In this document: positions 35,054 through 44,680 of the stretch, piece after piece
Numbering within the stretch: the first letter of the stretch is position 1
How the letters are laid out: each line of letters starts with the position of its first letter
Assembly (NCBI GenBank): GCA_022559985.1
Contig: JAFJTR010000040.1
Coordinates: forward strand, 202,372-266,371
Source of the DNA: Parastagonospora avenae f. sp. tritici 18332-5
Lineage: Eukaryota; Ascomycota; Dothideomycetes; Pleosporales; Phaeosphaeriaceae
DNA: 64,000 nucleotides
Direction of reading: 5' to 3'
The notes under the pieces: model-generated
Seen by the model: the letters and a program-made list of their open reading frames with translations, nothing else
Told to the model about the DNA's origin: nothing
The model's database searches: none
Program-made: the position numbers and the translations under genes

Positions 35054-37034
35054 TCAGTCTGACTCCCCTTCGAACTCAGATACATTTGGATCTGCACAAT
35101 TTTTGGTCAGTTCAATTTCTACCATGCGCATAGTAGTGTCTCATCCTTACCTCGAAGAGCCATGTATTCCAAAGTTCCACCGGTCTTCTGATCCAAGCAT
35201 TCCCTAAGCATGTTCACGCTTTCATCAGAGAGCATTGTGTCAGGGTCTGCCATGTCAATCGTGACTCGAATGCCAGAGTTTCCAACATCCAATTTGTTAA
35301 CGAGTTCGAGTAGTCCGTCGACAGTGAACTTGGAGATACCAGAAAGGGTGACGTTCCGTAGGTTAGGAAGACCGGCGACGCTGTCCAAAACATCATCGTT
35401 GAGTTCCAGTCCGTTTACATAGAGGTCCTCCAGCGCTTTCAGATTGCCAAGAATGGTAATGAGATGCTCGTCTCTCAAGACTTCTGGGAGGAGCAGCTTC
35501 AGGTCTCGTAGTTCGTGCAGCTGTTTCAAAGAGTCGACCAGCGTGTCGAGATCGTCCCGAAACATGCCATCGGTGTCGCCGCTGAGTGATAGGTTCTTGA
35601 GAGATGATTGTTGGTGCACCAGCGCCTGATGGAAGCTTTGATGGTCTTTGAGTGTATAATTGTCCATCTCTAAATGCGTCAACCGGATGTTAGGCTCCAA
35701 AAGAACCGGAGTAGCGAGTGCTGCGCCCGATTGCAGTCTGGGGAATATGAGATGTTGGAGGTTTTGGCATTTCTTCAACCAGGCAATCACCTCAAGAAAG
35801 ACATCATTCTGAGTCGCTTCGAGATCGACCTGTCCATGGTAGTCTTCGATCCGCAGATACTTGAGGGCAGTGCACCCTGCCAAAAGATTCAAGAAAGGCG
35901 CTGAATCGTTCGAGATACATAGCTTGAGATCTTCGAGCGATTGGCCATGTTGATTCAATGCCAGGAAAGTCTCAGCACCGGCTCGGATATCACTGATAGT
36001 ATGAAGCTGCTTCAAAGAGTTCGGTCGCAAGGCACCAAGGAACTTTGCAAACTTGTGGTCGCTGGTGTCCGATGACCAGGTGTAGATCATGAGCGAATTG
36101 AATTGTGGGCAATGCTCAAAGATGGAGGCATGCACAAGCTCATCCTCAAGAGGCTTTCCGTCCCACAGTTCGATGGTTTGTAGTCGAGGGAGACGTGGCG
36201 TCCATCGTACTAACGCGCTTGGCAATACTGGTGATGATCAGCCATGCATAGTGGAGTACGATCGGGCTATACTTACACTCGCCACTTATGAGTTCCAGTG
36301 TGGGTGTGTGCTGTGTTACCACTATCATCAGGTAAGCATGGAATTAGTCGCTAAATGAAGCTCAGTCACTACCTTCTCCAATAGCTGCCAAGACACAAAG
36401 TACGATGTCAGATAATGTCAATATCAAGTCCGAACATCAAAACTCACCATCAATAATGTCCGCATTCTTGAGCCGCGTGAGCTTCTTTCCGCGGATGGAT
36501 GTGAAAGCCTCAGTTCTTTCAAACTGCTTCAATGGTCCTGAGAAGAACTGCCTAGAGCGAATTAGATTCTGAATGGTCTACTCCAGTTCGTAACTCACTT
36601 GAAGACCTTATTCCGGAATTGATCTTCGTCGAGCAGATTGCCGAGATCGCGGAAGTCAAGGTTCTTAATGTATCGGCAGTAGGGAAAAAGCGTGGCATCG
36701 AGGGCGGAGGCAATGATGGACCGCCACAATATAGACCATCGCTGAATAGTGAGTAGCTTAGTGGCTTGCGTCAGGCTATAGTAGTCGTCCCCGCCACCGC
36801 GGACAGGAGCTGTATGATGTGATCTGGGAGAGCGTATTAGCCTTGTTTCATTCTGTACGTAGCCGATATGGACCGGCTGGTGCGTGTCACACACCGATAT
36901 AGATGGGTCAGCGCGGGCACCGCAAGAACTCGGCTCGAGCAAGCACAATTGAACAGGGTATCGAATTGATCCTGAGTCGCAAGCTCCTCGCACAGAACAT
37001 GCAAGATATCGTCTGGCAGCGCCGGTAGCGCCAT
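35054..37034 (-). CDS. F-box-like protein with leucine-rich-repeat region
   Basis: Seven exons: 36895-37034, 36599-36823, 36448-36551, 36373-36384, 36277-36321, 35151-36227 and 35054-35091, giving 546 aa. The N-terminus LPALPDDILHVLCEEL is an F-box-type helix. The large sixth exon holds irregular LRR-like units (LKNLSLSG, LRDLKLLLPE, LEDLYVNGLELND, LRNVTLSGISKF). The fourth exon is only 12 nt (see findings). Family knowledge: F-box/LRR proteins are substrate receptors of SCF ubiquitin ligases; the target is unknown. The gene is divergent from rad9 across 183 bp. The terminal exon adds a short acidic tail after CTTCGAG; without splicing the frame would end GKDETLLCAW. Confidence 0.78.
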
Positions 37035-37217
37035 GCCGTGTTATCGATGTTAACTCGTTACTCCAAGTTGCAATTGTTGATGTAGGGCCAACGGTACCTG
37101 GACCCTGCGGGCAGCCGTGACGTCGACGCGCTAGAACGCGCTAGCGATGCGTTCTTGCCCGATTTGTCCAGTCCCACGAACACCACTTCACCATGCGATG
37201 CACGGTCCGGTGTAGCA
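37035..37217. promoter_or_regulatory. Shared divergent promoter, F-box gene and rad9
   Basis: 183 bp separate the two start codons. The sequence contains a 9-bp direct repeat ACGCGCTAG at 37126-37134 and 37136-37144. Its ACGCG core resembles the MluI cell-cycle box bound by MBF-type factors at G1/S genes. The link to cell-cycle control is inference; the repeat is seen directly. Confidence 0.5.
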
Positions 37218-38555
37218 ATGGTCGTCCTCAATTTCACACTGACGCCCGAGGCGGCGTCGAAAATCCATGACTTGCTGGTTTGTCTCGGCAAGTTCAGCGA
37301 CACCGTAGCCATTGAAGCGAAACGCGAAAGAGTAGGTCCACGCCACTTCTCTTATCAAGCTTCGATCATCTCATGTTCTTTGTCTTAGTTTACCTTCACC
37401 GCATTGAATACCTCAAGATCGGCGTACTGTGCTGTCGCCTTGGACGGTAAACAGTTCTTCACTACCTACGAGTGCATACCGAGCCATGGGGGTCCAGAAG
37501 GCCGTTTCACGTGTAGCATGTACACCAAGTCATTACTGTCCGTGTTCAAAGGACGACTTTACGACCCTCTAGGACGAGACGGCGCCATTGACAGATGCGA
37601 AGTCAGCGTCCAAGAGCGAGGTAACGAGGCACAATGCCGATTCATCGTAAAGATGGTGTGCAACCAGGGTGTCATCAAGACCTACAAATTGACGTATGAA
37701 GCATGCGAGGTTATGCACGCGCTCTTCGATCGCAATGTAGCCAAGAACAGATGGAGTCTCCACTCAGGCGCAGTCAAGGAGTATATCGAGTACTTCGGCA
37801 CCAAAACGGAGATGTTGGACATCTATGCAGGCAAGGACGGACGATGCGTGTTTAAGAGCTATACCGAGAAAGTCACCAATGGAAAGGAAATCCTGAAGCA
37901 CCCACTCGTCACAGCAGTCGCAGTTAACACATCAGACTTTGAGGACTTCAATGTGCACCCAGGCCTGCACATCGTCTTCAGCGTCAAAGACTTCAAAGCC
38001 ATCGTCGTGCACGCGGATACTCTGAAAACTAGCCTCAAAGCGTACTACTCGCAGCCAACAAAGCCACTCCAGTTCAGCTACGGATGCGACGGTCTAACGT
38101 GTGAATTCACTCTTATGACTTCGGGCGATTACAGCGCTGCACCGCCAACACCAACACCTGCGCCTCAAGCGCTCAGTCGTCAGATCTCTCGTGCTCCTTC
38201 GACAACCACTGAGAGAACAGACACCCGAAGCACGCACTCCAATATGCCGCCACCGGTTGAACCCGCATCCCGTCGAGACCGATCAGCACGGCTGGGACGA
38301 CCAGCATCGCAACAAGCCGCGAGGCAGCAAGACCCGGACAGCCTGTTCGTAAATGATGAGGATGAAGAGTGGGCACCTCTAGACTATGACAAGGAAGAGA
38401 CGCTGGGCTGGGATGCGAGTGCAGATCACGATGCTTCTGCATTCCCAACGTTTAGGGATAGCGGGAGTGTGTCGAAGACGAATAATGTGGATAACACTGA
38501 GGTATTTGAGCCAACGCAGAGGGTATCACAGCTCAAGGGCTTGGGCTTGTGGTGA
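37218..38555 (+). CDS. rad9: DNA-damage checkpoint clamp subunit Rad9 (9-1-1 complex)
   Basis: Exons 37218-37331 and 37389-38555 flank a 57-nt intron and give 426 aa. The start MVVLNFTLTPEAASKIHDLL is typical, so an in-frame ATG 21 codons upstream is not chosen. The spliced FTFTALNTSRSAYCAV and later KTEMLDIYAG, HPLVTAVAVNTSDFEDFNV and LKAYYSQPTKPLQFSYGCDGL mark the PCNA-like double fold (about residues 1-270). The tail is Ser/Thr/Pro-rich with acidic patches (VNDEDEEWAPLDYD), as expected for the phosphorylated C-terminus. Rad9 with Rad1 and Hus1 forms a clamp loaded at damaged DNA that activates the ATR-type kinase in the nucleus. Confidence 0.94.
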
Positions 38556-38998
38556 TGTAGATATCCAAGCTTCAGTGTTGTATTGATGAAGTGAGCAAAC
38601 AATCTTAATGGAGCAATTATATGAATGATAAAATAAGGGGTTGTCAACTGAAGGGTGTCAAATCTGCCAGCAATACGGTATGGGATGATGTTGCCCTTGA
38701 ACCGTCTGTCTTGGAGCAAGAGAACCGCATTTTGGAAGCCAAGCACCATGCTGGGGTACATAGATCAAAATCCAATAGATCCCAAGGGCGAGATCCAATA
38801 AAGCACGTGAAATTGTTGAAAGAGAAGTGCTTTCAGTCAGACATATCCGTAGCTGTGTGGACGCAATTTTGTCCAGTGCACTTTTCTGCGGGCATGCCGG
38901 CACCTTCGCCGAATCTGCTGCGCATGTAGAGAAAAACCAGGACTATGTTGAGCCTGTTCGAGCACCAAAGGATCGCCGGCTCAAAACCATAGTTCTCA
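38556..38998. other. Convergent intergenic spacer
   Basis: 443 bp between the rad9 stop and the stop of the UIM protein gene, which point toward each other. It should hold both 3' UTRs and polyadenylation signals. No gene is seen. Confidence 0.6.
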
Positions 38999-40565
38999 TC
39001 AAAGATGATCATCTCCAGCCATTTCATCCTCATCGCTCTCCTGATCCTCGAGCATTTCCACTCCTGTTCCCAATGAAGCCGCCCTCCTCATGAAGACATC
39101 TCGCTCCAGCTCAGGAAGACTTCGCAGTCGTTTTCGGAAGAAGGTTCCGATGTTGGCATCTTTCATGTACGTCCAGAAATGTTGCGCAAGCGCCTTGGAT
39201 GCCCAATCCCTCAGAGTGGTGTGCGCGGGCAGTGTTACGTCTCTGGATCGATAGACGGTAATCGCCATGATCAGCATGTCCTCATTATCCCATTCAAGGT
39301 AATCTACCTTGTTAGCAATGTGATCTAGCATGTCGTCCATGCCGAGCTTTTCGGCGGCGTCCCAGGCTGCGACACATTGGGCGATGGCTTCTTTGTTCTC
39401 CTCGGCTGTGTCTGGTACTCGAATGCCGAAGCCCTCAACTTCCATGTATTCTCCAACGAATCGAAAGTCTTCAATCGTGATCGAGGCTAGTTGTGGATGA
39501 TTCAGCTCCCAAATACCGTCTTCGTTTTGTCTGAAGTGATTTATGCCAGTCCTTGAGTCTTGGAAGTAAGGTCGGTTCCACACAGTTTTCATTGGAAGCC
39601 TGCGGACTTCAGAATCCCGGCCGACAACAAGTTGAACGTATTGCTTGCTGTCCCCACTGTGCTGCGTTAGCATATGATATGAATTCGCGACAAGTGTAAA
39701 CTTACATGTCGCCATCAATAGCGTCGCTGACAGGTGCTGATGCGCGCTGGTTCAGCCTGGAAGATCTGAGAAGCTGATCCAATGACATTGCGCCAGAAAA
39801 TGGCTTTGATGCCCTCTGTAGCGTCTCTACATCTGCATGGTCCATTTCCGTCGACGGACTGGCGCTTCTCGCTTGCTTACGGCGGGCTCGTTTTTCCTCT
39901 GGACTGCTCAGTGATGTCATGTCAAGGTCCTCGCAGATTCTCGATGGGCGTACGCGCTTCGGTGAGGAATGAAGTCTTTTTCTCGGTGGGCGTGAGCAGA
40001 GCTCCTCATCGTCGCTATCGAGAAAAATGACATGTGAACTTGTCCTTCTCCGGCTTTGCACAGTTGGAGGGAAAGACGGTTTAGAAGTGGAGGGGCCTGA
40101 ACCGTATTGCTCTTCTCTCGATATCCGTAAGGCCTCTTTCATATCAAGATCGAGATCTTCCTCATCGCTATCGGGATCAGCCGGTTGGTAGTCCACGCAA
40201 GGGTCTGCGTTCATATTCCCAGTCTTGCTCTGATTTCTGACTGTCTCTCTCCAATAGTCTAGGCCTACTCCCGCATCCATCCAGAAGCTTGCAGTCTCTT
40301 TAGCATGTGATAGCTGCGACGTCCGGGCCCATTCACTGAGCTGGTTAGGAGCGAGAACAAAACAGTAAATCATGTGTGAGACTACTTACAATCGGTATGG
40401 CTCATCCACTGTTAGGATTAAAATTACGTATACGAAGCCATGAGGTCGCTTTTGCTGAATGTCGCGGGGTGCATCATCGTCCTGGAAAACGATGGCTAAG
40501 ACCGGAGGCTGTCCAGTGCTAGGGTCTCTGTACATGACATACGTTCCAGGTGACGTGATAGACAT
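38999..40565 (-). CDS. Protein with ubiquitin-interacting motif and a C-terminal helical, BTB-like region
   Basis: Three exons (40390-40565, 39706-40335, 38999-39656) with 54- and 48-nt introns give 487 aa. The start MSITSPGTYVMYRD is chosen because the upstream open frame reads like leader sequence; a start at 40799 is possible. The N-terminal domain (about 1-85) contains FVYVILILTVDEPYRFEW. A UIM follows (DLDLDMKEALRISREEQYG), then a basic and serine-rich linker with an SDDEEL patch and a possible nuclear signal (PPRKRLHSSPKR). The C-terminal ~200 residues (DFRFVGEYME, AAWDAAEKLGMDDMLDHIANKV) resemble the helical part seen after fungal BTB cores, but no clear BTB strand set is visible. Function unknown; ubiquitin binding is inferred from the UIM. 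Confidence 0.75.
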
Positions 40566-41477
40566 GGTGGGCTGACACGTCTGGTCTGTTCCACCTGCTC
40601 CCAGGAGATATTGCTTGGATTGGTTGGTAATTTCACACGCAATTGCCTGCAACACTAATGATCTGATATACAGCTCTGGACGATAGTGTGAGAAGCTGTC
40701 AGCCGATGAGAATGCATTAGCGCACAACAAAATGCCGATTGAGAAGCGTGGTGGTCGACAATAGGGACAGCTGAGCGACTTGCGGTCGCTGAAACACAAA
40801 ACGTGTCGCTAGAGGATGCTTATGATTGAGAGATAGTAGAAGTTGCAAGAGTTGTAAGGTGCTTGGTCTTTCGTGTGTCTGGTCAAGGCTGTTGGGAGAG
40901 AGAGAGAGATGATCCACCAGCAGCGTGTGAGCTAGGAAATATTGAGGCAGTATATGATGTCAATGGTATCAAAGGGTAGAGATACAAGGTCCATTGCTAG
41001 TAGCTTGAAGCTATCTTAAGGTGAAGGTTGCCCACCTGGGGCACACGGCACGGCAAAGCGGGTGAGAGAGCGACACATGATGTATGTTGTACCGTCAGGT
41101 GCTATATCGCCCAGGTATGTATGCTGTCCAGATGTCTAGACGTAACGGATGGTCACAAGAAGCTGTTTCAATCCGAAAGTCAATCAATTGTCGTGAATGC
41201 GTACAGGCGGGCGTGGTTGCGGAGTTAACGTTAAGTCAAGCTCGGACCGCAGGCGCGACACCACCGACGAATCGAAGGACATCTGGCATCAAGCTCACCA
41301 CGAAAGCTCCACGACACAACCAACTGCGAAATTCTGCGCCGGTCGAGGAGGACCTCATACCACCAGTCATATCCCAGGCCCCTCAACTCGCGCAATATAA
41401 CCCACAGCGCCGCGAAAAAACCACCATTTACGACCACCTCCCACGCACCTCCCAAACCTCCACACAAAACCGCAGCC
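40566..41477. other. Divergent promoter region between UIM gene and sec11
   Basis: About 0.9 kb between divergent start codons. It contains a short GA-rich tract (40901-40911) and an alternative upstream ATG for the UIM gene (40799). No independent gene is supported. Confidence 0.5.
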
Positions 41478-42105
41478 ATGCTCGGCCTCTCCGCCATGCA
41501 ACCGCGGCAACTCGCGGCCCAAGTGCTCAACTTCGCGCTCGTCCTGTCCACGGCCTTCATGCTCTGGAAAGGCCTCTCCGTCGTCGCCGACTCGCCGTCC
41601 CCCATCGTCGTTGTTCTCTCCGGATCCATGGAGCCCGCGTTCCAAAGAGGAGACCTGTTATTTTTGTGGAACCGCGGGCTGGATACGCAAGTGGGTGAGA
41701 TTGTCGTGTACAATGTCAAGGGCAAGGATATTCCGATTGTGCATCGCGTGGTGCGGAGATATGGTGGAGGGTGAGTTTACTTTTTATTTTATATGGCTTG
41801 CTGGGGGAAGTGGGTGATAGCAGCTACGGAGTCTAAAAGTGAGATTGGGGGAAATGGTTCGCTAATGTGGTTGCAGCAAAACACCTCTTCGCCTCCTCAC
41901 TAAAGGTGACAACAACGTCGCAGACGACACCGAACTATACGCGACCGGCCAGTCCTTCCTGAACCGCAAAGAAGACGTTGTCGGAAGTGTCGTGGGCTTC
42001 ATTCCGTTCGTTGGATATGTCACAATCTTGCTGAGCGAATACCCATGGCTGAAACAAGTCATGCTGGGGCTGATGGGTGTGATGGTGGTATTGCAGAGGG
42101 AATGA
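41478..42105 (+). CDS. sec11: Signal peptidase complex catalytic subunit Sec11
   Basis: Exons 41478-41770 and 41877-42105 flank a 106-nt intron and give 173 aa, the usual family length. One N-terminal membrane helix (about residues 14-36) precedes the catalytic-serine motif VVLSGSMEPAFQRGDLLFL (Ser50). The motif with His89 is IVHRVVRRY, and LLTKGDNNVADD carries the Asp residues. A second hydrophobic helix closes the protein (VTILLSEYPWLKQVMLGLMG). Sec11 cleaves signal peptides from secretory and membrane proteins at the endoplasmic reticulum, using the Ser-His-Asp arrangement of the eukaryotic type rather than Ser-Lys. Confidence 0.97.
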
Positions 42106-42476
42106 GAAAAGGCTGGAGGTGTTCATATTTGCGTGCTCAATTAGACTACATTCTGAAGCCTGTAGATATGCCACGTTTCTCTCTAAAAGCTTCTGAAGCA
42201 GTTGTGAAGTGCGTCACTAGATGTTACAATGATTTATGCACGCTCTGTTTGAAGTTGATTTACTATAAGAGAGCAACTACGATCTTATATGCGAAATTGG
42301 AGAGACTCAGTAATTTATCAGTTACGCGTCGTAGCGCTGAAAATGTCTTGTAGTCAGCTAGCTTGACTTTCCTACGTTCGTATAGTGCTTAAAGTTTTCA
42401 GCAGACTTCTTCGGCGCCCAAGGTCTGAACGTCAAAAAAACTAGACCCAGGTGTCCAAAAGGGCTTACAGGCAGCT

Positions 42477-43105
42477 ATGGCAGGTCAAGCCGTTGACATA
42501 GAGTTGCAGGACATGGCTATTACAGAGGAGATGGAGGTTTCAAGTCTGGTTATGCAACATCGCGTCTACACATGGATCGACATATCCCCGCTGCCTGAGG
42601 GTGACGACACATTCTTTCCACAGGGCTTCTTGGACGGGCAGAGAGTCTTACTCCACAGACTCGTACAGAACGCATTGCATACGTCCGATGATGAGGATAA
42701 CGAGCAAGGAATTATCGGACACATGGGATGGACGATGTAGATCTGGGGAAGTTAATTACAGGGGTTGAAAAGCTTCCTTACCCTCTTAGGAGTAACAAGG
42801 GTCATAACAGCGCGGTTCTTGGGGTGTTTAGTTACGATGTTAAGATATGTCATGAACGTTCTCTTTCTCGGAGTCACTCGCGGCGTGCTATAGCAAGCGT
42901 CCGCTCGAAGTCTTCTACCAAGTCGCTACCAGAAGGTGACGAAGAAGAAGAGGAAGTTGTGGTGCCTAAGAATAGCAAGGGTAAAGTTGAAAAAGAATGC
43001 GTGTTGGAGTATCTGCGTGCACATGTGGTTCACGTCACATCGTGCGCAGCCGTTGTAGCAAGCGTGGAGTGGCCTCACCCTGTTCAAAACCTTGCCAGAA
43101 GTTGA
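42477..43105 (+). pseudogene. Frame-broken ORF pair, unrecognised protein
   Basis: An 87-codon frame (42477-42740) and a 125-codon frame (42728-43105) overlap by 13 nt, with the second in the -1 phase. Both look coding-like: the first has ISPLPEGDDTFFPQGFLDGQRVLLHRLV; the second has DLGKLITGVEKLPYPLRS, an Arg/Ser stretch and an acidic EEEEEVVV patch. No intron fits at the junction, since the only GT...AG pair spans about 25 nt, and no slippery heptamer is seen. The simplest reading is one gene with a single-base indel, as a real lesion or an assembly error. Two independent small genes are less likely. Family not recognised. Confidence 0.42.
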
Positions 43106-43271
43106 GATGTTAGTTATGTTGCTTGGAATGTCTTCAATCATCAGAGTGTGCTAGCGTTTTGTTGTTTGTCCAGCAAACATGAGCGAGCTGACCGCATCCA
43201 CCCTCTCAACCCACACCCCCATCCCAAAACCACCCACCACTAGCAAAAAAAACTACGCTGAACGTGTTCTC

Positions 43272-43357
43272 TGCGATATAAGGGGTTCGAACCCTTGACC
43301 TCCGCCTATTCCGAATTGCTTGGGAAGGCGGCATGCTAACCACTGCACTAATATCGC
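43272..43357 (-). tRNA. tRNA-Gly (anticodon CCC) with 13-nt intron
   Basis: The minus strand folds into a complete cloverleaf. The acceptor stem GCGATAT/ATATCGC is perfectly paired with discriminator A. The D arm is GTGC-AGTGGTTA-GCAT, the anticodon stem CCGCC/GGCGG, the T arm AAGGG-TTCGAAC-CCCTT, and the variable loop has five nucleotides. The anticodon loop is TTCCCA plus A, with CCC at positions 34-36. A 13-nt intron (43308-43320, AGCAATTCGGAAT) sits one base 3' of the anticodon, the canonical place for nuclear tRNA introns. Mature length is 73 nt before CCA addition. Confidence 0.95.
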
Positions 43358-44205
43358 TGTTACTTGTATGAAGATGAGGGGACTTAAGTGGTATCTATCC
43401 ACATGCTGATTGTCAGAGGCGTCTGAGTAAAGGTATTAGAGTTCCAGCGGTGAAGGGCTGTGTTTGTAATTTGTGATTGGGCAGGGAACAGGCGGAATGG
43501 TGCATTCACGAGATGCAAGTAGCCGTGGCGGTCAGGCGGAAGTGGACAAGCAAACAAAGAAAACGAACTGAATCAAGACACGGTCGCATTGAAAAATAGG
43601 TAACTGGCGACTGTGGTGGAAGGAATTTGTCCAATTTAAATTAGTACGCAATAGAGCATGCACTGATGGTGTGAAGCTTTTTTTGCTGCTTCCAACCTGC
43701 AGGCGACATAGAAGAGATCGTACAAAGACAATGAATCGCCCCGTCACTTGGTTAGACATATCGACAAGAGATAGACGGCGATAGAAACATGTTGTACTGG
43801 AAGGGATAGTTGTATCTGCTAGGATACGAAACACTTAAAGCATGTCTAGTCCTACGCCGAAACCTCACACAACAAGCTCACCAAGACAGATAATCGTTGC
43901 AAAGCATTTTCATACCGCAGTAGATAGTGTACATAGACTCGGGGTCATGAGCTTCGTGATGTCTTCCCGCGTCAGAGCAAGGACGCTAAAACATCATGAA
44001 CTGTCAAAGCCATGTCCGCCGTTGTTGCTGCGCATGGGCTAGAGTGTAGCCGACCATCCGCAAATAGTGAACATTACAGATCTTCGCTTCAGCCCGCTCG
44101 CCGTAAAGAGTTCCCATTAAGAAAAATCAGAGATGACATAGAGAATTCCATCAGCCGATAGCCTGATGACTGTCGAAGCTTGAGAGATGACCGAGTTGAA
44201 GACGA
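43358..44205. other. Intergenic stretch, no supported gene
   Basis: About 0.85 kb between the tRNA and the 3' end of nhp6. The frames here (for example 43532-43834 minus) are short and lack motifs. It should include the 5' flank of the tRNA and the nhp6 3' UTR. Confidence 0.55.
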
Positions 44206-44680
44206 CTACTCGGACTCCTCCTCCTCCTCCTCGCCGGCCTATTGGATGTTAGTATCGGGGTCGTGAGAATGCAGACTGTGGGGCATACCTGGTAAGCGGC
44301 CTTCTCTTCCTCGTACCGCTTCTTGTCGGCGGCAGCCTTGGCCTCGTAAGGAGTGCGCTGCTTCTCGTTGAGAGCCTTCCACTTCTCACCGAGCATCTTG
44401 CCGACCTCGCCTGCAGAAGATTAGAAACAGATGCGCAGTAAAGGTCAAGCATCTAAAACTCACCGAACTTGATGCCGGGGTTGTCCTCACGGACCTTGTC
44501 GCGCTGCTCGTTGGCGAAGAACATGTAGGCGGACAGACCGCGCTTGGGAGCGTTGGGGTCTAAATACTTGTCAGACACTCTTCAAGACGCGGTGCACACG
44601 AACAACTTACCCTTCTTCTTCTTGCCGCCGTCGGCCTTGGTGGCACGGCCCTTACCACGGGTTACCTTCTCCTTAGGCAT
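44206..44680 (-). CDS. nhp6: HMG-box non-histone chromosomal protein NHP6
   Basis: Four exons (44611-44680, 44464-44559, 44289-44410, 44206-44238) with 50-53-nt introns give 106 aa. A lysine-rich leader (MPKEKVTRGKGRATKADGGK) precedes one HMG box (about residues 24-94: DPNAPKRGLSAYMFFANEQR, GKMLGEKWKALNEKQRTPY). The protein ends in a short acidic tail, GEEEEEESE, supplied by the last exon. NHP6 proteins bend DNA without sequence preference, help FACT reorganise nucleosomes and support transcription initiation in the nucleus. The upstream promoter lies in a 2.4-kb intergenic region. Confidence 0.96.

Noticed and set aside
42725..42745. Programmed -1 frameshift between the two ORFs
   Set aside because: No X-XXY-YYZ slippery heptamer or obvious downstream pseudoknot; a lesion or sequencing indel is simpler.
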